Source: CAIWGV01 sp964515175
Lineage (GTDB): Bacteria > Pseudomonadota > Alphaproteobacteria > UBA7879 > UBA5542
Reading direction: 5' to 3'
DNA: 33,283 nucleotides
Assembly: GCA_964515175.1 (NCBI GenBank)
Contig: CAZEUR010000010.1
Coordinates: forward strand, 1-33,283
Made by a program: the position numbers and the translations under genes. Under the pieces are notes generated by a model that did not search any database, was not told the DNA's origin, and was given only the letters and a program-made list of their open reading frames with translations. Positions within the stretch are counted from its first letter, which is position 1, and the number at the start of each line of letters is the position of its first letter. Below are positions 8,741-16,515 of this stretch, piece by piece.

Positions 8741-9244
8741 TTATGAGGAGGCACAAGGTGCTGAAAAATTTCGTGACCGCTTCAAAAAATTGAGTCTCTG
8801 AATGACCCCTTCCTTCGAAAAATGAAAAGGCTCAGAAGTACTTAAAAGCAGCGCTTTCTCATAAGCCTCAATGGCCTGTTCTTTTTTGTTTTCTTTATCA
8901 TAGGAAACCCCTTGATTGAAATAAAAGTCTGAAGAAGGAGCCTTTTCCTTTTCATCCGAAGAATGGCCTTCCTTAACTTCGATAAAAATATCGGGGGAGG
9001 GCTCTTCTTCTAAAATAGGCTCTAAAGGGGGCCCATTCAAAGAGGCATCGGAAAATTCTGGCTCTTTATCTTCTCCAATGGAGGAGGAGGGGATAGAACT
9101 CATTTCTATATGTGATTCTGGTTCAGAAGAAGGAACATCTTTTACATAAATCCAAACCCCAAAACCAATCAGAAAGAAGGCCCCTATTGCCCCTGCCAAA
9201 AAGCCATATTTTTTCAACTCAATTTTAGACATAATTTTTATCAT
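8741..9244 (-). CDS. Membrane-anchored TPR protein linked to the secretin/prepilin group
   Basis: The protein has 167 aa. One N-terminal transmembrane segment (about residues 13-33, FLAGAIGAFFLIGFGVWIYV) is followed by an acidic, Ser/Pro/Glu-rich linker. A C-terminal segment (about 104-155) reads as a TPR hairpin: FYFNQGVSYDKENKKEQAIE followed by AYEKAL. TPR proteins with this layout often act as assembly or pilotin-type partners in type II secretion and type IV pilus systems. Here the link is by position only: the ATG overlaps the stop of the upstream prepilin gene as ATGA, so the two are translationally coupled. An ATG at 9232 is an alternative start. The stop codon abuts the dispersed repeat. 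Confidence 0.72.
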   Translation of the reverse strand: MIKIMSKIELKKYGFLAGAIGAFFLIGFGVWIYVKDVPSSEPESHIEMSSIPSSSIGEDKEPEFSDASLNGPPLEPILEEEPSPDIFIEVKEGHSSDEKEKAPSSDFYFNQGVSYDKENKKEQAIEAYEKALLLSTSEPFHFSKEGVIQRLNFLKRSRNFSAPCASS

Positions 9245-10020
9245 GCAAAATCACGCCGCCCCTGATTCAGTGGAGTCATGCATGGACTACGCGCATATAT
9301 GGCCATCAGGTTGCTGCGCGTTACCCACACGACCATATCATCAAAATAGTCCTCTTTCAGGGAAGAGAAGGCACGCTGAGTGAAGCTGAGGTTCGAGGCT
9401 GCATTTTGCTCTTCGTCTTTGCCTTTTGGGGAAATTTCGGTGAGTTTTCTGATGTTACCAGCCGTCCCCTGATAAGCCCCATATCCATTTTCTCCGTGAC
9501 TCACGAGGACCACCACCACAGGATCTGTTTCTGACCCGCGTAGAAAAGGTGTGTGAGTTGAGGAAAGTTTTTCAAAAAGTTGGATTGGAAAGAAATTTTG
9601 TGCTGTGCAAAAGGAACCCTGAATATCTTTGATGTGGTTTGAAGGCGTGCCCCCCGCATAGGTGAAATATCGCTTGAATCCATCTTGGGCGTAAGATTCT
9701 GGAAGACCCAAAGTTTTAAAGGGAAGGATGCCAATCATGTCTGAGGGATTGGGGGCAGCTTCTCGTGCCACCCCAAAATTTTCGGGAGAAGCAAAAGGAT
9801 CGGAGGGCAAAGGAAGGTAGCCATTTTGAAGGACAAAACCCCCAAGACTTTGGAGAATTTTTTCTTGTTTTTCTTTTGTCTCATGCGTTCTTTGGTACCG
9901 TAAGTATTGCAGAAAAGAAGGGATGCCAAAGCTTAGAACAATACCCATCACGACGAGGCAAAGAGCCACTTCCGTGAGGGAAAAACCTTCGTCGTTGTGA
10001 TAAATTCTAAACCCGAACAT
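9241..10020 (-). CDS. Prepilin-like protein B (type IV/II pseudopilin)
   Basis: Starting at the ATG at 10018-10020, the protein is 259 aa with a 12-residue leader ending NDEG, then FSLTEVALCLVVMGIVLSFG. That is the class III signal: prepilin peptidase cuts after Gly, the new N-terminal Phe is methylated, and Glu at mature position 5 is present. The remainder is a globular domain with few cysteines and no recognised subtype. The frame extends to an ATG at 10065, which would give an unusually long leader. It overlaps the upstream prepilin gene by 14 nt and the downstream TPR gene by 4 nt. Minor pilin or pseudopilin is the likely role. Confidence 0.85.
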   Translation of the reverse strand: MFGFRIYHNDEGFSLTEVALCLVVMGIVLSFGIPSFLQYLRYQRTHETKEKQEKILQSLGGFVLQNGYLPLPSDPFASPENFGVAREAAPNPSDMIGILPFKTLGLPESYAQDGFKRYFTYAGGTPSNHIKDIQGSFCTAQNFFPIQLFEKLSSTHTPFLRGSETDPVVVVLVSHGENGYGAYQGTAGNIRKLTEISPKGKDEEQNAASNLSFTQRAFSSLKEDYFDDMVVWVTRSNLMAIYARSPCMTPLNQGRRDFA

Positions 10021-10660
10021 ACACCACACAGCTAGCCTGAGTATTGTCCCCATTAAAGTCTCCATTTCTCACACAAGATCCAGACGGCACATCGAGACCA
10101 TCCCCAGCTTGAGCGGATCCTGAGAGGGGGACTGCACTATCCATTTTTTGGCAAATTGTGCGAGCTTGTGTAGGGGTTAACAACGCCCCTTGACCACTCC
10201 TGCCATGTGGTTTTCCAAGAATAAGCCAGAGTCCTAGCCGATCTGGTGTTGGGTTATTTTGAACCGTCACTACACCTCCAATCTTTTCGGATGGCACACC
10301 GGTTCCCACATCTTGAATCAGATTAGCAGCCGCCAAATGCTGCCAGAAATTTCCAGCTTCAGAACCCGGATCCAACCCTTCGCCCTCCACAATCCCATTC
10401 CCATCTCCATTCCGAAGGTCACGCCGGATATAGTGAGAAGCCCCTGAAAAATCGCCTGGGAGCGCCCCATACCTTTCTTGAAACAAATGAATAGCCACCC
10501 GATACCCCTCCAGATTCTGCACCGTTGCATTGATTTTGGCGGAGGCAATCAACTCCTGACCCTTCAGAACTCCTCCGATAATGAGACCGATGAGCACCAA
10601 GGCAATGGCCACCTCTACTAAACTAAAGCCGTCATTATTTTTTATATTTTTTTTCATCAT
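10007..10660 (-). CDS. Prepilin-like protein A (type IV/II pilin)
   Basis: The start is set at the ATG at 10658-10660, which has a good Shine-Dalgarno sequence (GAAAGGA, 5 nt spacer); the earlier ATG at 10678 would lengthen the leader. The 217-aa product begins MMKKNIKNNDG, then FSLVEVAIALVLIGLIIGG, a canonical class III signal with Glu at mature position 5. After the helix comes YRVAIHLFQERYGALPGDFSG, typical of major-type pseudopilins, and a C-terminal Cys pair (SCVRNGDFNGD, SCVVYV) that could form a disulfide loop. It follows the secretin gene closely and overlaps prepilin B, so the genes are probably one transcript. Confidence 0.88.
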   Translation of the reverse strand: MMKKNIKNNDGFSLVEVAIALVLIGLIIGGVLKGQELIASAKINATVQNLEGYRVAIHLFQERYGALPGDFSGASHYIRRDLRNGDGNGIVEGEGLDPGSEAGNFWQHLAAANLIQDVGTGVPSEKIGGVVTVQNNPTPDRLGLWLILGKPHGRSGQGALLTPTQARTICQKMDSAVPLSGSAQAGDGLDVPSGSCVRNGDFNGDNTQASCVVYVRV

Positions 10661-10674
10661 GTTAATCCTTTCTA

Positions 10675-12456
10675 TCATCGATTCACCACCATTTGAAGAG
10701 GGCGTGGATCGCTTGTAAATTTTTCATAAACCCGTTTATCGGCCCCATCCGGCGTTGGATCCTCCAAGATGGTAGCGCGGAGAAAAATTACGAGTTCCGT
10801 CACCACCCGATGCTGATGTTTGGCAGAAGTAAAGAAGCTGAAAAAACTCTCCGACGTGCCTGGAAGTCCTGCAGTTCCAGATTCTGCTCCTTCCACCATG
10901 AGACCTCCAAGAATGGCCATATTTCCAGATTTGATTCGTAGAATAGAATCAATTTCTCGCACGGCTACAACAGGGTAATCAGACCGTACTCTCTTAGAAG
11001 GTAACGTGAGAGATTGATTCAAAATCTCTACGGCCGGATCCTGCTTTACATCAATCAATCGAGAGATGGTAGGTCTCAGGTTTAAAATAATTTCTTGGGT
11101 ATTTTCATCAATCGAGGGCTGTACATTCATAACAAATCCAATGGGGATACTTTGAGGTGTGCTGGACACAGAGACAACGGAGCCATAATTAGTAGCATCT
11201 GCATTCAAAAATTGCCGATCCCCAGTCACTGTAAAAAATACAAAGTTTTCCGCAACCTTTAGCAACGCTGTTTGATTATTTAAGACCGTCAACCGTGGAC
11301 TAGAAAGCGTTCTGACTGTTCCAAAGGATTCCATAAAATTCAAAATGGCAGAAAGGGAATTGCCTCTAACACCCAAACTGATAACCCTATCCGTTTCTGG
11401 GGTAGTAATAAGAGAGGATGTTTTTTGAGCGAGTGTTCCAAACAAAGCGGATCCTTCAAAATCTCCTGTGAAAGGGGTATTATCGGCCCCATAGGTGCCC
11501 AACCCATATCGACCGATGCGCTGCCAATCAATCCCACTTCTATACTCTTCCTTAAGCGTCACCTCCACAACTTTGGCTTCAATTAAAATCTGGGTAGATG
11601 TCTGTTTCTTAAGTCTCTTTAGAAAGAAATCGATATTTTTGTGTTGTTTATTCGTTGCATAAATGGAGACCAATCCTGCTTGTCGATGAATGGCAAAAGA
11701 AGGGCGCTGCTTTGTAATCACTTTCCTATTTTCTTCTGTTTTAACTTTTGGATCCTCTGGGGATTCTCGACTGAGATGTTTGGAAAGGGGAAGAATTTTC
11801 TTCTCTTCAATAATTTTAGTGTCTTCCTCTTTGAGGTGGGTGTTACGAGACAAGTTTAAGATATTCTCAATGCTTTTTTCCAATTCTGACCAAAAGTCGA
11901 TATCTGTTTCCCCAGAAATAGTGCTGGAAGAACCATTGGCATCAGAGGTTGTCGTCTTCGAAAAAATATTGCTGTTGATGGAAACGGAGTTCTTCGTTTT
12001 TCGAGAGAGATTTAGAAATTGAACATTATAGGTTTTAAGATACGGTAGATCCCGCTCCACCCGCAACAACTGATTTGCAAAGGTGAATCGGAGGTTTGTC
12101 ATCTCGCAAATATTCGTGACGATTTCCAGAAAAGGACGAGACGTTGCTTGATAGTAAAGGCTACCTTCAATATCCTTATCTAGGATCACATTAATTTTTG
12201 CCTGTTTGCAAAGTTGAATTAAAACATCCCTAAGATCTGCTGAGTCTTCTATTTTTAGAGAAACCCTCTTTTGAAGTTCTAGAGGAACTTCAGGGACTTC
12301 CAAAACAAGAGGTGGTGGAATGGGTGGTTCATAGGAGGCAGGAATGGGAATCGTCAGAAGGTTTTCAACGGTTTTTTTCGGAAGATTTGTTGCAAGATCT
12401 CTACCAAAACACCCCCCAAGAATAAGAAACATAAGACATGTTATTAATTTGTTCAT
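10675..12456 (-). CDS. Outer-membrane secretin lipoprotein (MshL/PilN-like)
   Basis: Secretins form the gated outer-membrane ring through which type IV pili or type II secretion substrates pass. The ATG at 12454-12456 has a GGAG Shine-Dalgarno sequence and starts a lipoprotein signal, MNKLITCLMFLILGGC; an ATG at 12498 would add 14 non-signal residues. The 593-aa protein has an N-terminal STN/N0-like domain (VSLKIEDSADLRDVLIQL), a Ser/Thr-rich insert, and an N1-like domain. The C-terminal secretin core carries QILIEAKVVEVTLKEEYRSG, TLSSPRLTVLNNQTA and ILGGLMVEG. The pattern is closest to the MshL class as I recall it. It heads the four-gene overlapping set with the two prepilins and the TPR protein. 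Confidence 0.9.
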   Translation of the reverse strand: MNKLITCLMFLILGGCFGRDLATNLPKKTVENLLTIPIPASYEPPIPPPLVLEVPEVPLELQKRVSLKIEDSADLRDVLIQLCKQAKINVILDKDIEGSLYYQATSRPFLEIVTNICEMTNLRFTFANQLLRVERDLPYLKTYNVQFLNLSRKTKNSVSINSNIFSKTTTSDANGSSSTISGETDIDFWSELEKSIENILNLSRNTHLKEEDTKIIEEKKILPLSKHLSRESPEDPKVKTEENRKVITKQRPSFAIHRQAGLVSIYATNKQHKNIDFFLKRLKKQTSTQILIEAKVVEVTLKEEYRSGIDWQRIGRYGLGTYGADNTPFTGDFEGSALFGTLAQKTSSLITTPETDRVISLGVRGNSLSAILNFMESFGTVRTLSSPRLTVLNNQTALLKVAENFVFFTVTGDRQFLNADATNYGSVVSVSSTPQSIPIGFVMNVQPSIDENTQEIILNLRPTISRLIDVKQDPAVEILNQSLTLPSKRVRSDYPVVAVREIDSILRIKSGNMAILGGLMVEGAESGTAGLPGTSESFFSFFTSAKHQHRVVTELVIFLRATILEDPTPDGADKRVYEKFTSDPRPLQMVVNR

Positions 12457-12547
12457 GAAAACTCCAAGCTTGGGGTGGATTATACAGAGCCTCTTCATTT
12501 TTTTGTAGACCGAAAAAAATTAAATTTCTTCAAACCCAATCCCGCGA

Positions 12548-12553
12548 TATACT
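12548..12553 (+). promoter_or_regulatory. Minus-10 box suggesting a leaderless transcript of the LOG gene
   Basis: TATACT at 12548-12553 ends 6 nt before the ATG at 12560, the distance at which transcription normally begins. No Shine-Dalgarno sequence is present before the ATG. The -35 region is weak, only T/C-rich sequence around 12525-12530. This fits a leaderless mRNA. Confidence 0.45.
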
Positions 12554-12559
12554 GAGCCT

Positions 12560-13153
12560 ATGACAAACATAAAATCCATTTCCGTTTATTGCAGTTCCTC
12601 TTGCCAAATAGACAAAAAATATCATGAACCCACCCGCCAATTAGGTACACTTCTGGCTCATAAGGGATTTCACCTTGTCTATGGGGGAGGGGACACAGGA
12701 CTCATGGGGAGTGTCTCCAACTCTTTTATAGATGCTGGTGGAAAATCTTTGGGAATCACGACAGATTATCTGGAAAAATTTGAAGGAACAAATCCCCGCG
12801 TTAAAAACACAAAAATTGTGAAAACCATGGAGGAACGCATCAATCTTCTCTTTCAAAATGGGGATGCTTTTATTGTTTTGCCAGGCGGGTTTGGGACCTT
12901 AGAAGAACTCTTTTCGGTACTCGCTCCAAAACAAATTGGCCTTCACAAAAAACCTATCGTCATTGCAAATTTCTTTGGATATTGGGATCCTCTTAAGAAG
13001 TTAATTGATCATACCATTGAGAAAGGATTTGCGTCTGAACAGGATAATAGTCTGTATGTATTTGTGAATAAAGTAGAAGACGTCATTCCAACTCTTCTTT
13101 CTTTTCCTCCCTCTTCAGGACAGGCGCCTCTAGAGAAATGGTGCACAGATTAG
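12560..13153 (+). CDS. LOG family protein (putative nucleotide phosphoribohydrolase)
   Basis: The 197-aa Rossmann-fold protein carries the two LOG/lysine-decarboxylase-like motifs: VYGGGDTGLMG near residues 40-50 and PGGFGTLEE near 110-118, with TMEERINLL between them. Characterised LOG proteins cleave the N-glycosidic bond of nucleoside 5'-monophosphates, releasing a base such as a cytokinin and ribose-5-phosphate. The bacterial physiological substrate is usually unknown. Despite older annotations, decarboxylase activity is not expected. The gene starts divergently from the secretin operon with a 103-bp spacer, and its 3' end overlaps the convergent pssA by 4 bp. Confidence 0.9.
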   Translation: MTNIKSISVYCSSSCQIDKKYHEPTRQLGTLLAHKGFHLVYGGGDTGLMGSVSNSFIDAGGKSLGITTDYLEKFEGTNPRVKNTKIVKTMEERINLLFQNGDAFIVLPGGFGTLEELFSVLAPKQIGLHKKPIVIANFFGYWDPLKKLIDHTIEKGFASEQDNSLYVFVNKVEDVIPTLLSFPPSSGQAPLEKWCTD

Positions 13154-13914
13154 GAAATATTTTCCTTCTTCGCCGCTCTTATGCTGAAAGGGATGGAAGC
13201 TGCATACAAAACACCTCCCAGTGTAAGAGTTGCCCAAGGGAATGCAATGACGCTCGCGGCTCCAAGACCAACACCCATAAAGATCGGCAAAATCCATACC
13301 TTGGGAACGCGGCCATTTTTGAGCGCAAAAGTGGGAATACGACTGATCAAAAGGCACGAAACAACCCCCATCCAAACCCCGTAAGAAATCGGGAGGACAT
13401 AATGGGTGTCTTCCAACTGAAACTGCATCATCATAGGCATAAGAACGAGCAAAGCTCCAAAAGGTGCAGAAACACCCGTAAAGAAGTTCGATTTTATAGG
13501 GCTATCTAAAAGTGTATTAAACCGTGCAAGGCGCAGCACCATACAAAGGGTGTAAAATAATACAAAGGTCCATCCAAAACGACCCAGATCTTTTAAAGCA
13601 TAAAGATAAATTACAAGCCCTGGAACGATTCCAAAATTACAAAAATCAGCAAAAGAATCGAGTTCTGCACCAAACTTGCTGGTACTTCCTAAAAGACGGG
13701 CGATACGCCCATCCATACCATCAAGAACTATGGACACAAAAATTAGAATAACTGCAATCTCCCAGCGGCTTTCAAGCGCAAACCGAATAGAAGTAAGCCC
13801 TGCACACAGAGCTGTCAGTGTTAAAAGATTTGGAATAAATTTTTGGAAAGGGAGCCCCGTTAGTTTCGGTTTCAGACGAACAGAAGAAAGTCTTTTTTTC
13901 TTTCGAAGAGGCAT
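13150..13914 (-). CDS. pssA: CDP-diacylglycerol-serine O-phosphatidyltransferase
   Basis: Inner-membrane enzyme that makes phosphatidylserine from CDP-diacylglycerol and serine. The CDP-alcohol phosphotransferase motif is complete: DGMDGRIARLLG followed by Asp86 and Asp90 (DSFAD), with Asp65 and Asp68 in the first part. Six or more hydrophobic segments follow or flank it, and the N-terminus is strongly basic. At 254 aa it is the Gram-positive/alphaproteobacterial type II enzyme, not the E. coli type. The upstream psd stop overlaps its ATG by one base (TAATG), so the two steps to phosphatidylethanolamine are coupled. It converges on the LOG gene with a 4-bp overlap. Confidence 0.96.
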   Translation of the reverse strand: MPLRKKKRLSSVRLKPKLTGLPFQKFIPNLLTLTALCAGLTSIRFALESRWEIAVILIFVSIVLDGMDGRIARLLGSTSKFGAELDSFADFCNFGIVPGLVIYLYALKDLGRFGWTFVLFYTLCMVLRLARFNTLLDSPIKSNFFTGVSAPFGALLVLMPMMMQFQLEDTHYVLPISYGVWMGVVSCLLISRIPTFALKNGRVPKVWILPIFMGVGLGAASVIAFPWATLTLGGVLYAASIPFSIRAAKKENIS

Positions 13915-14600
13915 TATCGAATTTTTCCTTTGCGGAGCTTTTCTTTGGAATGGAGATCTGCCAACACTGTCTCTCCCGCAACCGTCTTTTGACCTTCAAT
14001 CACCAGAGGTTCCGCGCCCTTTGGTAAAAACACATCCACACGGCTTCCGAAACGAATGAGGCCAAAGCGCTCTCCGGCTTTGACAGATTGACCCTCTTTA
14101 ATATCGCAGCGGATACGGCGAGCTATCAATCCCGCAATCTGGATAAACCCTATCTTTTGTTTTTCTTTGGTTTCCACAACAAACAGCTGTCGTTCATTAT
14201 ATTCGCTGGATTTTTCTAGGGAAGCATTCAGAAACTTTCCTTTGTGATAGTAAATGGTTTTCACAACTCCATCGATGGGGATTCGATTCACATGCACATT
14301 AAACACATCCATGAAAATACTAATACGGGTTCTTTTTTCCAATCCCAATTTCATTTCTTTAGGGGGAATAACTTCCGTAATCAACTGAACAATTCCGTCA
14401 GCAGGACTAATAATAAGGCCTTCTCGGACAGGCGTTACACGCTCTGGATTGCGGAAAAAATAAAGGCACCAGACCGTTAAAATAAGTCCAATCCATCCAA
14501 AAAAGGAAGAGATCATCCACAAAATAAGGGCAATGACCCCAAAAATGCCGGCAAAAAAGTAGCCCTCCTTATGGATGGGTGTACGAAATAGTTGAAACAC
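13914..14600 (-). CDS. psd: Phosphatidylserine decarboxylase proenzyme (short form)
   Basis: Converts phosphatidylserine to phosphatidylethanolamine at the inner membrane, using a pyruvoyl group made by self-cleavage. The cleavage site is Gly185-Ser186 in RFGSRVDVFLP; the conserved PADG (Asp68) and NVHVNR (His103) segments are also present. At 228 aa it is the short PSD-A form with two N-terminal hydrophobic segments (about 14-50). The start is GTG at 14598-14600, supported by AGGA 9 nt upstream. It is coupled to pssA by TAATG. The 254 bp upstream (14601-14854) is very AT-rich and must hold divergent promoters for psd and the exported-protein gene at 14855. Confidence 0.95.
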   Translation of the reverse strand: MFQLFRTPIHKEGYFFAGIFGVIALILWMISSFFGWIGLILTVWCLYFFRNPERVTPVREGLIISPADGIVQLITEVIPPKEMKLGLEKRTRISIFMDVFNVHVNRIPIDGVVKTIYYHKGKFLNASLEKSSEYNERQLFVVETKEKQKIGFIQIAGLIARRIRCDIKEGQSVKAGERFGLIRFGSRVDVFLPKGAEPLVIEGQKTVAGETVLADLHSKEKLRKGKIR

Positions 14601-14854
14601 TTGTCAATTCCTGTATTTATATAATCCTCTTACTTTATAGACCCACAAAGTCTTTTTTGTAAAGTTTTTAATATATGACCGCTTACTCCCTAAAGTAATT
14701 TACCAGAGACACAACAAAGACTGAACCTTGCGAAAGGATTCCGTTTACAAAATTATTAAAAATATTTTTGTAAATAAAATATTTAAAAAAATATTGAAAA
14801 ATAATAATTACTATGTATAGTAACAGAACATTTTTATAACTTTCGGATATTTAT

Positions 14855-15394
14855 ATGAATAATTACTTATATTTTATTTGTTTTTTTATTTGTTTTTTTA
14901 TTAATTGTTCCAAATCAGTTTGTGTAGAATCATTCTCGGACAGCCATTCATCTCCTGGATCTTCGCCGAGACGCCCTGCTTTCTTTCCAAGAAACACAAG
15001 CCCAATCGAAAAATCTCTCCCCATGGATGTGGTAAAAGATTCTCCCAGAAATCCAGCCAAAGCACGAGCTTTATTTGGGGGTCAAGAGAGCCAAGAGAGC
15101 ATTGATGTTGATTTATTAGAGCTTGAGGTTGTTGATGATGGGGCTCCGAGAGCAATGCAAATCCAACCCGATGAACTATCAAAATTTCTGGTGCCAATTG
15201 TATCAAAGCGTGGCATCAAAAGAGGAGGAGATAAGCTAGAAAGCTGTTCAAAAAGATTCTTTTCAGACAAAGGAGATGTAATAGGAATATTACATAAGCC
15301 TAAAAAGGCTTGGACCTATACTATGGCTCGATCCATAAGCACTTCTCCAACAAGGGCACCTCTACCAAAACTTCAATGCCATTTTACGCCTTAA
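14855..15394 (+). CDS. Small exported protein of unknown function, basic clusters
   Basis: The protein has 179 aa. The first ~20 residues are a very hydrophobic, Phe/Cys-rich signal-type segment (YLYFICFFICFFINCS). The rest is Ser/Pro-rich and basic with little predicted globular character. One acidic patch (IDVDLLELEVVDD, about 86-98) is followed by two basic clusters, SKRGIKRGG and SCSKRFF, spaced like a bipartite nuclear localisation signal. I recognise no family. It sits with the 15672 gene in an AT-rich stretch between psd and the ileS region, and the two share the layout signal, Pro/Ser-rich part, I-D-V/L-D patch, basic clusters. A host-directed role is inference. Confidence 0.6.
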   Translation: MNNYLYFICFFICFFINCSKSVCVESFSDSHSSPGSSPRRPAFFPRNTSPIEKSLPMDVVKDSPRNPAKARALFGGQESQESIDVDLLELEVVDDGAPRAMQIQPDELSKFLVPIVSKRGIKRGGDKLESCSKRFFSDKGDVIGILHKPKKAWTYTMARSISTSPTRAPLPKLQCHFTP

Positions 15395-15671
15395 ATCCTC
15401 ACGGACAAAAAACGACGGGAAGAAACAATACCGCTTAAGTAGGATCTTGACATCAGCTCTATAGGTAAATTGAAGATGTCTTCGTGTTCCTCTCTCTATC
15501 TATTTGTTTAATCTAAAAGTAATATATATAGATGGTTTTATAACTTATCATAAAAAATATATTTTAATTTTTCACATCTATGATTAAAAAAACATTTGAT
15601 TTATTAAATTTATTTCTTTAAACATCTTATCAATTGAATAATTTTAAAAAATTTAATAATTAGGATGTAAC

Positions 15672-16064
15672 ATGATGAATATAATTTTTTCTTTCTTTTG
15701 TTTTTTATTAATATCTATATCTTTTAATTCAAACTCTTCTTGTGGGAATATTGAAACACCAAACAGACAACATTCTCTAGTACGCCTGGTTTTATGTCAG
15801 GGACGAGAAGGTTTGGGAAAAAAACCCACTTCAGTCCCCAGAGAGTTGCGTTACGGAAAACCCAGCGCAGAGGATTTGAAATCCCATCCTCTAGCCCGTA
15901 GGGTTTTATCTCCGATAGACCTCGATATAGATGGTGTTTTAGCAAGACAGTTTTCTCAAATATCTCTAGGGAGACAAGTTGGTTCTAAAAGAAAGAAAAT
16001 GCCACTGCAAAGCGCATCCAAACGACGTTCTCCAGAATTTCCGGAAATTAAAGAATCCCTCTAA
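15672..16064 (+). CDS. Small exported basic protein, possible relative of the preceding gene
   Basis: The protein has 130 aa. An N-terminal hydrophobic signal-type segment (NIIFSFFCFLLISISF) is followed by a basic, Arg/Lys-rich chain. It contains LARRVLSPIDLDIDG and, near residues 105-120, GSKRKKMPLQSASKRRSP, which matches the bipartite nuclear localisation pattern (two basic blocks about 7-10 residues apart). No family is recognised. The 277 bp before it (15395-15671) is AT-rich without a visible gene and presumably holds its promoter. Order and composition resemble the 14855 product, but similarity is too weak to call paralogy by eye. Homology and expression are both unproven. Confidence 0.55.
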   Translation: MMNIIFSFFCFLLISISFNSNSSCGNIETPNRQHSLVRLVLCQGREGLGKKPTSVPRELRYGKPSAEDLKSHPLARRVLSPIDLDIDGVLARQFSQISLGRQVGSKRKKMPLQSASKRRSPEFPEIKESL

Positions 16065-16084
16065 GGATTTCCATGGGGATTGTT

Positions 16085-16127
16085 CCCCCCACCCAAGCAT
16101 GATACAAGTAGACATCAAGGTGGGGGG
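16085..16127 (+). promoter_or_regulatory. Perfect 9-bp inverted repeat covering the ribosome-binding site
   Basis: CCCCCCACC at 16085-16093 and GGTGGGGGG at 16119-16127 are perfect reverse complements with a 25-nt loop. The right arm is the G-rich Shine-Dalgarno region of the ATG at 16133. Folded RNA would hide the ribosome-binding site, so the hairpin could control translation. It lies 20 nt after the stop of the 15672 gene and could instead be a leftover terminator, although no T run follows. Confidence 0.5.
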
Positions 16128-16132
16128 ACTTC

Positions 16133-16477
16133 ATGAACCGTTTTATGTATTTTTTAATCTCTTTTATTTTTATGTTCGGTCTTGCCTCAGCCTATTTACC
16201 TGGCACTGAAGATGTTCCCTTGATGAAAGGGCTTGAACTTGTGGAAGATCCCATCATCTTCGATAACTTAGAAGGACGCCTTGTAACACTTCATGCTCAA
16301 GGTGAAATTTCGGAAAAGGAAGTTTCTCAGTTTTATGCCGGGACACTCCCCAATTTGGGATGGAAAAAAAAGGCGGATTCCTTTTATGTTCGAGATAAGG
16401 AAAGTTTGAAAATTTCTTTTGCATATTCTGAAAATAGAAAGATCCTTGTTATCTTTGAAATAGCTCCTATTTCTTAA
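16133..16477 (+). CDS. Small periplasmic protein upstream of ileS
   Basis: The protein has 114 aa with a clear Sec signal peptide, MNRFMYFLISFIFMFGLASA, cut before YLPG. The mature ~94 residues form a compact mixed sequence: VPLMKGLELVEDPIIFDNLE, a strand-like GRLVTLHAQG, a helix-like EKEVSQFYAGTLPNLGW, then RDKESLKISFAYS. Similar small exported proteins with an FY..ALP.LGW-type segment occur in alphaproteobacteria as I recall, but no function is known to me. It precedes ileS by 38 bp in the same direction. Translation may be affected by the hairpin at 16085-16127. Confidence 0.72.
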   Translation: MNRFMYFLISFIFMFGLASAYLPGTEDVPLMKGLELVEDPIIFDNLEGRLVTLHAQGEISEKEVSQFYAGTLPNLGWKKKADSFYVRDKESLKISFAYSENRKILVIFEIAPIS

Positions 16478-16515
16478 GATTTGCCTTTTGGCACGGAGGG
16501 CTTTATAAAAGAGCC

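Noticed and set aside
8502..8756. N-terminal extension of the coiled-coil gene (85 extra codons)
   Set aside because: It runs through the dispersed repeat and upstream spacer, and would bury a good signal peptide that has its own ribosome site at 8501.
13138..13509. Plus-strand open frame of 123 codons
   Set aside because: It is antisense to pssA, whose catalytic motif and membrane segments are clear; its composition is that of a shadow frame.
14601..14854. Strand-switch point between minus- and plus-strand gene blocks as a replication origin
   Set aside because: The region is AT-rich but no DnaA box (TTATNCACA) was found, so the gene-orientation change alone is not enough.
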